Assembly (NCBI GenBank): GCA_035906235.1
Contig: JAMIFN010000059.1
Span: forward strand, 1-14,575
Direction of reading: 5' to 3'
DNA: 14,575 nt
Source: JAMIFN01 sp035906235
Lineage (GTDB): Bacteria; Pseudomonadota; Gammaproteobacteria; Burkholderiales; Burkholderiaceae_C
Below, in pieces: positions 6,857 to 13,772 of this stretch. The position numbers and the translations under genes were made by a program. The notes under the pieces were generated by a model that worked only from the letters and a program-made list of their open reading frames with translations, did no database searches and was not told the DNA's origin. Each line of letters begins with the position of its first letter. Within the stretch, counting starts at the first letter, position 1.

Positions 6857-9800
6857 ACTGTTTCTGCCTCCATCATGCCGCTAGCCGTTTCCATATCCAC
6901 TGCCACGATGCGCGAGACGCCCTGCTCTTGCATGGTCACACCCACCAGTTGCTGTGCGATTTCCATGGCGATTTTGTTGTGGCTGATGAATAAAAATTGG
7001 GTATTGCTGCTCATGCTAGCCACCAGTTTGGCATAGCGCTCGGTGTTGGCATCGTCCAGCGGCGCGTCCACCTCGTCCAACAAGCAAAAAGGCGCGGGGT
7101 TGAGCTGAAAAATCGCAAACACCAGGGCGATGGCAGTCAGGGCTTTTTCGCCGCCCGAGAGCAAATGGATGGTTTGGTTTTTCTTGCCTGGGGGCTGCGC
7201 CATGACCTGCACGCCCGCATCCAAAATCTCGCCGCCCGTCATGCTGAGTTTGGCCTGCCCGCCGCCAAAAAGCGAGGGGAACATGCGCCCAAAATGCTCG
7301 TTCACTTGGTTGAAAGTGCCCATGAGCAAATCGCGCGTTTCGGCGTCGATTTTGCGGATCGCGTCTTCCAAGGTGGTGATGGCGGCCAGCAAATCGGCCA
7401 TTTGCGCATCCAAAAAACCCTTGCGTTCGCGTGCTGCGGTCAGTTCATCGAGCGCGGCCAAATTGACCGCACCCAAGGCGGCAATGGCGCGTGCCAAGCG
7501 ATCAATTTCACCTTGCAGTTTGCCCAGCTCCACGCCTTCGGCTTGAATGCTGGCGGCCAAAACGGCTTCGTCGGCCTGCGCTTCTTGCAATTGCTGCTGG
7601 TATTGCGTCACGGCGATGCTGGCCGCTTGTTCTTGCATTTTTAAATCGGTGATGCGCTGGCGCAAAGGCTCTAGGCTGCGGTCGATTTGCAGGCGGCGTT
7701 CGTCGCTGGCGCGCAGTTTTTGGCTCAGTTCTTCGTAGGCATTGCGGCGCGCTAGCAGCTGCTCTTCGCACGCGAGTTTTTGCACCAGCGCCTGCTGCAG
7801 ATGCTCGTCCATGCTGCTGTCGCCACTAGCGGCCAGGGTTTGTTCAGCTTGTTCTGCTTCGCCCTGCACGCTGGCTAGTTGTTGCTCGGCCAACTGCAAA
7901 TTGCGTTGCAGCTCTTGCAGCTTGGCTTGCAGGCTTTTGACGGCAAATTCGGCTTCTTTGGCCTGATTTTCGATATGGCGCTGCCCCAGACGGGCATCGT
8001 CCAACGCTTTTTGCGCAGCCAGCAGCGCATCTTCTTTGGCGGTATAGGCCTCTTGCGCATCGGCCAGCTCTAAATCGAGGCTTTCAAAACGGCTTTCGGC
8101 CTCGATTTGGCGCTCCAGCAGGGCCTCTTCTTGGCCTTGTGCTTCCTCCAAATCGCCTGCAATTTGGCTGGCTCGCGCTTGGCTTTGCTCGGCCAATTGC
8201 GCCAGGCGCAGCGCCTCGATTTGCAGTTCATGCACCTTGGCGGTGGCGTTTTGCGCCTGCGCGCGCAGGCCGGTTTGTCGCGCCAGCCCGTCGTTATAGG
8301 CCAAATTGGCACGCTGCAAGCTGGCAGCTGCCGTCTCCACCATCATGCTTTGCGCTTTGAGTTGTTTGTGCAGGTTTTCAATTTCTTGCGCGCGCGCAAG
8401 CTGCCCTGCCTGTTCATTGTCTTGCGCGTAAAAATGCACGCTGTGCGCGGCCACGCAATGGCCTTGCGGGGTGTAAATCAGCTCGCCAGGCGCCAATTGG
8501 CTGCGCTGCGCCAAGGCACTGCGCAAATCGCTGGCGGTGTAAGCCCCTGTCAGCCAATTGCCCAAAAGGGCGCGCAAGCTGGCGTCTTGCAGGCGCAAAT
8601 AATCAGCCAGGGGTTTGATGCCATGCGCGCTCGTCGGCGCAGCCGCCTGCGTCGCCCCAGACGGCGGGCTATAGAAAACCAATTTGCTGCTGGGCGCATC
8701 ATGGGCAAATGCGGCCAAAGTGTCGATTTGCGAAAACTCCAGCGCTTGCATGCGTTCGCGCAGTGCGGCTTCTAGGGCGTTTTCCCAGCCCGTTTCGATA
8801 TGCAGTTTTTGCCACAGGGCCTGCAAATGGTCTAGACCTTGTTTTTCCAGCCAGGGGCGCAATTTGCCGTCGGTTTTGACGCGCTCTTGCAGATTGTTCA
8901 AGGCTTCAAGTTTGGCGCGCAGTGCGCTTTCGATATGGCGGTCTTGCTCGAGCACCTGCTGCAATTGCGCGCGCTGCGCCTCTTGCTCGGGCAGGTCTTC
9001 TTGCAATTGTTCCAGCTGCGCGGCTAGCTCTGCGGCCTGCTCTTGCGCCAAGCTTAAATTGCTTTGTACCCCAGCCAGCAGCTGGCCATCGGGAATTTGC
9101 AAGGCGTTTTTATCGCTTTGCAGGCGCTCGCGCCGCAGGCTGATTTGGCCGAGCTGTTCGCCGACATGGCGCTGCTCGGCCGAGAGCAATTGCATTTGCT
9201 GCTGCACCTGCGTGACCTGCTGCCGCACTGCGCCAGCGGCTGCCTGCGTTTGGCGCAAGGCCTCTTCAGCCATGGGTTGCACGCTGCCTTGCTCGCCGGC
9301 TTGTGCGCTCAAGATTTCGGCCTGTTCTTGCGCGCCTTCCAGCTGCGCCGTGGCGTCTTCTTGCTGTTCTTGCCCCTGGCCTATGCGCTCTTGCCACATC
9401 GCGCTTTGCTCTTGCAATTGCTGCAAACGCCCACGCGCTTGCTCGCGACTTTGATTGGCGTAGCGAATTTCAGCCTCGAGCTTGCCGACCTCGGCCGAGG
9501 CTTGGTACATCTGGTTTTGCGCCTGATTCACGGCCTCGCCAGCGGCGTAATGGCTTTGGCGCACCGTCTCTAGCCCGGCCTCGACGGCGCGCAGATCGGC
9601 CATTTGGCTTTCTACCGCGTTCACCGCTTGCAGCACATCTTGCTGCAGCTTGGCCTCATGGCTTTGCGCCTGCTGGCGGCGCAGCAGCCATTGTTGCTGC
9701 TGGCGCTGGCTGTGCTGGCTATGGAGCGCGTGGTATTGGGTCGCAACCTCGGCCTGTTTTTCTAGGTGTTCGAGGTTATTACCGAGCTCGCGCAGGATGT

Positions 9801-10386
9801 CTTCAACCCGCGTCATGTTTTCGCGCGTGTCGTGCAGGCGGTTTTCGGTTTCGCGGCGGCGTTCTTTGTATTTAGAAACGCCAGCGGCTTCTTCTAAAAA
9901 CAAACGCAGCTCTTCGGGGCGGCTTTCAATGATGCGGCTGATGGTGCCCTGACCAATGATGGCGTAGGCACGAGGCCCCAGACCCGTGCCCAAAAACACA
10001 TCTTGGATGTCGCGGCGGCGCACGACTTGGTTATTGATGTAGTAGCTGCTGTTGCCATCACGCGTGAGCACGCGCTTGACGGCGATTTCGCTAAACTGGT
10101 TCCACTGCCCGCCGGCGCGGTGCGCGTCGTTGTTGAAGACCAATTCGACGCTAGCGCGGCTGGCGGGCTTGCGCGTGGTGGTGCCGTTAAAAATCACATC
10201 TTGCATGGATTCGCCGCGCAGCTCAGAGGCACGCGACTCGCCCAGCACCCAGCGCACCGCATCCATGATGTTGGATTTGCCGCAACCATTGGGCCCCACC
10301 ACCCCCACCAATTGCCCAGGCAAGTGGAAGTTGGTGGCTTCGGCAAAAGACTTAAAGCCCGAGAGCTTGATGGACTGAAGACGCAC
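6853..10386 (-). CDS. smc: Chromosome segregation/condensation protein Smc
   Basis: Smc is the ATPase core of the bacterial condensin that extrudes DNA loops and helps resolve sister chromosomes; its partners ScpA and ScpB are not in this window. The 1177-residue length is normal. The N-terminal head carries Walker A GPNGCGKSN at 31-39 and a Q-loop near Q146. A long glutamine- and glutamate-rich coiled coil follows, then a hinge at about 515-655, the returning coil, and a C-terminal head with signature LSGGEK at 1076-1081, Walker B CLLDEVDAPLDD at about 1101-1112 and the switch histidine in FISHNK. The start is a GTG at 10386-10384, giving MRLQSIKLSGFKSF, which matches the family's usual N-terminus; no Shine-Dalgarno is visible. 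It overlaps zipA by 4 bases, forming a two-gene operon. The 186-base gap before it contains copy 2 of a repeated intergenic element. Confidence 0.97.
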   Translation of the reverse strand: MRLQSIKLSGFKSFAEATNFHLPGQLVGVVGPNGCGKSNIMDAVRWVLGESRASELRGESMQDVIFNGTTTRKPASRASVELVFNNDAHRAGGQWNQFSEIAVKRVLTRDGNSSYYINNQVVRRRDIQDVFLGTGLGPRAYAIIGQGTISRIIESRPEELRLFLEEAAGVSKYKERRRETENRLHDTRENMTRVEDILRELGNNLEHLEKQAEVATQYHALHSQHSQRQQQQWLLRRQQAQSHEAKLQQDVLQAVNAVESQMADLRAVEAGLETVRQSHYAAGEAVNQAQNQMYQASAEVGKLEAEIRYANQSREQARGRLQQLQEQSAMWQERIGQGQEQQEDATAQLEGAQEQAEILSAQAGEQGSVQPMAEEALRQTQAAAGAVRQQVTQVQQQMQLLSAEQRHVGEQLGQISLRRERLQSDKNALQIPDGQLLAGVQSNLSLAQEQAAELAAQLEQLQEDLPEQEAQRAQLQQVLEQDRHIESALRAKLEALNNLQERVKTDGKLRPWLEKQGLDHLQALWQKLHIETGWENALEAALRERMQALEFSQIDTLAAFAHDAPSSKLVFYSPPSGATQAAAPTSAHGIKPLADYLRLQDASLRALLGNWLTGAYTASDLRSALAQRSQLAPGELIYTPQGHCVAAHSVHFYAQDNEQAGQLARAQEIENLHKQLKAQSMMVETAAASLQRANLAYNDGLARQTGLRAQAQNATAKVHELQIEALRLAQLAEQSQARASQIAGDLEEAQGQEEALLERQIEAESRFESLDLELADAQEAYTAKEDALLAAQKALDDARLGQRHIENQAKEAEFAVKSLQAKLQELQRNLQLAEQQLASVQGEAEQAEQTLAASGDSSMDEHLQQALVQKLACEEQLLARRNAYEELSQKLRASDERRLQIDRSLEPLRQRITDLKMQEQAASIAVTQYQQQLQEAQADEAVLAASIQAEGVELGKLQGEIDRLARAIAALGAVNLAALDELTAARERKGFLDAQMADLLAAITTLEDAIRKIDAETRDLLMGTFNQVNEHFGRMFPSLFGGGQAKLSMTGGEILDAGVQVMAQPPGKKNQTIHLLSGGEKALTAIALVFAIFQLNPAPFCLLDEVDAPLDDANTERYAKLVASMSSNTQFLFISHNKIAMEIAQQLVGVTMQEQGVSRIVAVDMETASGMMEAETV

Positions 10387-10451
10387 GAGAGAAGACGGGT
10401 AAAAGCGAAGAAGCCAATCGTGAAGCCAGCCCCCTGCAGCGATTCAGTTTT

Positions 10452-10502
10452 AAGTGCCTTTTGGGCAGTTTAGGCCGAAAAACCTGCCTGAGCAGCTCAC
10501 TT
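10452..10502 (+). repeat. Intergenic element, copy 2, between the decarboxylase and smc
   Basis: The core at 10454-10500 matches copy 1 (5761-5807) at 35 of 47 positions with no gaps. The outer dyad AAGTG (10452-10456) with CACTT (10498-10502) is kept. The inner hairpin shifts slightly, to GGGCAG (10463-10468) pairing CTGCCT (10484-10489), so a GGGC...GCCT stem is possible in both copies although the inner bases differ. The closing dyad is followed by a T run (10501-10506). It lies 66 bases upstream of the smc start codon and about 70 bases past the decarboxylase stop, so on the minus strand it could be part of the smc leader, the decarboxylase 3' end, or both. I see no clear terminator or promoter in the rest of the 186-base gap (10387-10572). 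Confidence 0.6.
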
Positions 10503-10572
10503 TTTTGATGTTGGGATACCCTGCACCCAAAGCCGGGGGCAAGGCATAGCTGGGGGCATTCTAGAAGCTTTT

Positions 10573-12846
10573 TTAGGCAGCTTTGACACAGTCGGCAAAG
10601 TAGCGCGTTGTGCCATCGCTCCCTTTCAAATGCACCAGCCCATGGATATCCGTTTCAAAGCCTGGGCATTCTTTAGCAAATTCGCGGTTGAATTTGAGGT
10701 AATCGACGATTTTTTTGTTGAACACTTCACCCGGAATCAAGAGCGGAATACCGGGCGGGTAAGGCGTAACCAGCCCCACGGTGATGCGCCCTTCCAATTG
10801 GTCGATCTCCACGCGCTCGGTTTTGCGCGCCGCGATATGGGCGTAGGCGTCTGAGGGTTTCAGCGCCGGCGTGTGTTCAGACAAATACATCTCGGTCGTC
10901 AAACGCGCGATGTCGTGTTTGGCATACATGCTGTGGACATGCTGGCACAAATCGCGCAGCCCCAGCCCCTCATAGCGCGGATGCGCTTTGCAGAACTCGG
11001 GCAAGACGCGCCACATGGGCTGGTTTTTGTCGTAATCGTCTTTAAACTGCTGCAGCGCGGTAAGCAAAGTATTCCAGCGGCCTTTGGTAATGCCGATGGT
11101 GAACATGATGAAGAAACTATAAAGCCCGGTTTTCTCGACCACCACACCGTGTTCGGCCAAAAATTTGGTGACGATAGACGCGGGAATGCCTGAGGCGCTA
11201 AAAGTGCCGTCGAGCTTGAGCCCAGGCGTGACGATCGTCGATTTGATCGGGTCCAGCATATTGAACCCCTCGGCCAAATCGCCAAAGCCGTGCCAATCGC
11301 TATCGCTTTGAATCACCCAGTCGGCGGCCTCGCCTATGCCCTCGGCAACCACATCTTGCGGCCCCCAGACTTTGAACCACCAGTCCTCGCCATACTCTTG
11401 TTCTACCTTGCGCATGGCGCGGCGGAAGTCCAGCGCCTCGGCGATGCTCTCTTCCACCAATGCCCGGCCGCCTGGCGGCTCCATCATGGCGGCAGCCACA
11501 TCGCAGCTGGCAATGATGCTGTATTGCGGGCTGGTTGAGGTGTGCATCAAATACGCCTCGTTAAACAGGTGGTGGTCTAAATGCGTGTTCTGCGCGTCTT
11601 GCACCAGCACATGCGAGGCCTGCGAAATGCCTGCCAGCAATTTGTGGATGGATTGGGTCGAATACACCATGGTGTGCTGCGGGCGTGGACGCTTTTTGCC
11701 CATGGCGTGATAAGTGCCATAGAAAGGATGAAACGCCGCGTGCGGCAGCCAAGCCTCGTCAAAATGCAGGTTGTCCACATAACCATCCAAATTTTGCTTG
11801 ATGGTTTCGGTGTTGTAGAGCACGCCGTCGTAGGTCGATTGCGTCAGGGTCAAAATTTTGGGCTTGACGGCATCGGCATCCACCCCTTGCAAGAGCGGAT
11901 TGGCGCGGATTTTTTCGCGGATGACGGCTGGGTTGAACTCGCTCTCAGGGATGGGGCCAATAATGCCAAAGTGGTTGCGCGTGGGCTTTAAAAAAACCGG
12001 AATCGCGCCCGTCATGATGATGGCGTGCAGATTGGATTTATGGCAATTGCGATCGACCACCACCACATCGCCCGGGCCGACACTGTGGTGCCATACGATT
12101 TTGTTCGCCGTGGAGGTGCCATTGGTGACGAAATAGCAGTGATCGGCATTAAAAATCCGCGCCGCATTGCGTTCAGACGCACCGATGGCGCCGTTGTGGT
12201 CCAGCAATTGCCCCAGCTCTTCCACCGCATTGCAGACATCGGCGCGCAGCATGTTTTCGCCGTAAAACTGGTGGTACATCTGGCCTATGGGCGATTTTAA
12301 AAAGGCCACGCCGCCCGAATGCCCGGGGCAATGCCAGCTAAACGAGCCGTCATCGGCGTAATCGAGCAAGGCCTTGAAGAAAGGCGGCTGTATGCCTTCC
12401 AAATAGCTTTTGGCTTCGCGGATGATGTGTTTGGCAACAAACTCGGGCGTGTCTTCAAACATATGGATGAAGCCATGCAGCTCGCGCAAGATGTCGTTGG
12501 GTAAATGGCGGCTGGTTTTGGTTTCCCCATAGATGTAGATGGGCACATCGGCATTTTTCCAGCGCACCTCTTCGATAAAACTGCGCAAATTGCGCACCAC
12601 CGCAGGGGCAATTTCGCCGTCTTCTTGGGTAAATTCGTCATCATCGACCGACAAGATAAAAGCCGAAGCGCGGCTTTGCTGCTGTGCAAACTGGCTCAAA
12701 TCGCCGTAGCTGGTGACGCCAACCACCTCAAACCCGATATTTTTGATCGCATCGGCCAGCGCACGAATGCCCAAGCCCGAAGAGTTTTCCGCACGAAAAT
12801 CCTCATCAATGATGATGATGGGAAAGTTGAACTTGCTAGCCGACAT
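10573..12846 (-). CDS. PLP-dependent Orn/Lys/Arg decarboxylase (fold-type I, AdiA/LdcC-like)
   Basis: A 757-residue cytoplasmic enzyme that decarboxylates a basic amino acid to a diamine or agmatine, serving polyamine synthesis and/or acid resistance. The N-terminal 130 residues or so form the response-regulator-like wing domain (FPIIIIDEDFR...). The PLP core follows, with a phosphate-binding NGTSTAN (242-248), DRNCHKS (about 265-271), cofactor-ring aspartate in HFDEAW (D363) and Schiff-base lysine in STQSIHK (K402). The C-terminal domain ends near YPPGIPLLIPGE and GFETDIHGL. Family members cleave arginine, lysine or ornithine; overall wording recalls arginine decarboxylase AdiA and Burkholderiales proteins annotated as lysine decarboxylases, so I do not assign a substrate. 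I place the start at ATG 12846-12844 because AGGTG (minus strand, 12853-12857) lies 6 bases upstream; a GTG at 12855 would add three residues but overlaps that site. It is divergent from cobA and no clear operon partner is visible. Confidence 0.93.
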   Translation of the reverse strand: MSASKFNFPIIIIDEDFRAENSSGLGIRALADAIKNIGFEVVGVTSYGDLSQFAQQQSRASAFILSVDDDEFTQEDGEIAPAVVRNLRSFIEEVRWKNADVPIYIYGETKTSRHLPNDILRELHGFIHMFEDTPEFVAKHIIREAKSYLEGIQPPFFKALLDYADDGSFSWHCPGHSGGVAFLKSPIGQMYHQFYGENMLRADVCNAVEELGQLLDHNGAIGASERNAARIFNADHCYFVTNGTSTANKIVWHHSVGPGDVVVVDRNCHKSNLHAIIMTGAIPVFLKPTRNHFGIIGPIPESEFNPAVIREKIRANPLLQGVDADAVKPKILTLTQSTYDGVLYNTETIKQNLDGYVDNLHFDEAWLPHAAFHPFYGTYHAMGKKRPRPQHTMVYSTQSIHKLLAGISQASHVLVQDAQNTHLDHHLFNEAYLMHTSTSPQYSIIASCDVAAAMMEPPGGRALVEESIAEALDFRRAMRKVEQEYGEDWWFKVWGPQDVVAEGIGEAADWVIQSDSDWHGFGDLAEGFNMLDPIKSTIVTPGLKLDGTFSASGIPASIVTKFLAEHGVVVEKTGLYSFFIMFTIGITKGRWNTLLTALQQFKDDYDKNQPMWRVLPEFCKAHPRYEGLGLRDLCQHVHSMYAKHDIARLTTEMYLSEHTPALKPSDAYAHIAARKTERVEIDQLEGRITVGLVTPYPPGIPLLIPGEVFNKKIVDYLKFNREFAKECPGFETDIHGLVHLKGSDGTTRYFADCVKAA

Positions 12847-12921
12847 GGCACACACCTAAAGAAGAAAACCATGGAAGAAACCCCGCCGAAGTTCACAAAA
12901 ACTTGGGCAGGGCTGAAAAGT

Positions 12922-12999
12922 GGGGCGATTATGCAAAAGTTTTGCCCGCTATGGGCTGCACAGGGGCAATTTTTTGCAAGCTTTGCCGTATATTGCCCC
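12922..12999 (+). promoter_or_regulatory. Two similar dyad motifs upstream of cobA: candidate operator or leader structure
   Basis: Two related blocks, each beginning GGGGC, start at 12922 and 12963. The first contains the palindrome GCAAAA-G-TTTTGC (12933-12945). The second contains GCAA-GCT-TTGC (12976-12986) nested inside a perfect 8-base inverted repeat, GGGGCAAT (12963-12970) with ATTGCCCC (12992-12999), ending 5 bases before the cobA ATG. A TATATT word at 12989-12994 falls inside the second dyad but lacks a good -35 partner. The region also lies upstream of the divergent decarboxylase, so it could serve either gene. Function is inferred from symmetry and position only. Confidence 0.4.
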
Positions 13000-13004
13000 C
13001 GACC

Positions 13005-13763
13005 ATGAGTACAACATTCCCCACCAAAGTCTATTTAGTTGGCGCCGGCTGCGGCGCCCCCGATCTGCTAACCCTGCGCGCCGCACGCGCCATAGCCCAG
13101 GCCAGCGTACTGCTGGTGGATGATTTGGTCAGCGAAGCCATTTTGCAAGAACACGCCAGCCCCAGTGCCCAGATCATTTATGTCGGCAAACGCGGCGGCA
13201 AGCCCTCAACCCCGCAAAAGCAGATTCAAGCTCTGCTGGTCGAAAAAGCCCTGGCGGGCGAGCGCGTGGTGCGCCTCAAAGGCGGTGAGCCCCTGATTTT
13301 TGGCCGCGCTGGCGAAGAAATTGCCGCCCTGCAAGCCGCAGGCCTGGCCTTTGAAATCATCAACGGCATCAGCGCAGGAGTGGCTGCGGCGGCCGATTTA
13401 GGCATCAGCCTGACGCACCGCCAGCACGCCCGTGGCGTGGTTTTTATCACCGGCCACGCCAGCCCTGAAAACCACGAACCCAAATGGGCAACGGTGGCAC
13501 AAGCCGCCAGCGCTGCGCACATGAGTTTGGTCATTTATATGGGCATGAGTACGGCGCAAACCATAGAGGCCGAGCTGCGCAAAGCCCTGCCCGCCAGCAC
13601 GCCCGTAGCTATCGTGCAAAACGCCAGCCTGCCCAGCCAACGCCACGCCCTCAGCACCTTGGGGCAGCTGAACGCCACCATCGAGGCGCACAAGCTAGCC
13701 AGCCCCAGCATCATCATCGTCGGCCAAGTCTTGCAAGGTCTTGCCGCCCTGCAAACGGCATAA
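13005..13763 (+). CDS. cobA: Uroporphyrinogen-III C-methyltransferase (SUMT, CobA)
   Basis: CobA transfers two methyl groups from S-adenosylmethionine to C2 and C7 of uroporphyrinogen III, giving precorrin-2 for siroheme or cobalamin. The 252-residue product is a single-domain SUMT without the CysG dehydrogenase/chelatase part. Motifs in order are VYLVGAGCGAPDLLTL (9-24), VDDLVSEAIL, VGKRGG (60-65), RLKGGEPLIFGRAGEE (90-105), NGISAG (120-125), LTHR (136-139), ITGHAS (148-153) and IYMGMS. Several positions depart from the common wording: GCGAP for GPGDP, GGEPL for GGDPF and GRAG for GRGG; the Arg and Glu pair of the last motif remain. I start at ATG 13005 (MSTTFPTKVYLVGAG), since the upstream in-frame extension from 12903 covers the dyad region and has no family similarity that I can see. 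There is no Shine-Dalgarno. nnr follows after 9 bases. Confidence 0.9.
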   Translation: MSTTFPTKVYLVGAGCGAPDLLTLRAARAIAQASVLLVDDLVSEAILQEHASPSAQIIYVGKRGGKPSTPQKQIQALLVEKALAGERVVRLKGGEPLIFGRAGEEIAALQAAGLAFEIINGISAGVAAAADLGISLTHRQHARGVVFITGHASPENHEPKWATVAQAASAAHMSLVIYMGMSTAQTIEAELRKALPASTPVAIVQNASLPSQRHALSTLGQLNATIEAHKLASPSIIIVGQVLQGLAALQTA

Positions 13764-13772
13764 AAGCTGGAC

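Noticed and set aside
6997..9952. Several long plus-strand open frames opposite smc (for example 6997-7644, 8107-8775, 8684-9454, 9303-9875)
   Set aside because: They lie antisense to a clear smc gene, have compositions expected from its complement (rich in Cys, Ser, Arg and Leu), contain no recognisable motifs, and have no start signals. They are shadows of a long coiled-coil gene in GC-rich DNA.
10501..10572. Possible terminator for the decarboxylase (CCCA...TGGG pairing and a repeated GGGGGCA)
   Set aside because: The pairing needs bulges and a long loop and has no T run on the minus strand, so I do not call it.
12903..13004. 34-codon upstream extension of the cobA frame
   Set aside because: The extension lacks family similarity, covers the dyad motifs, and ends at an ATG that gives the usual SUMT N-terminus.
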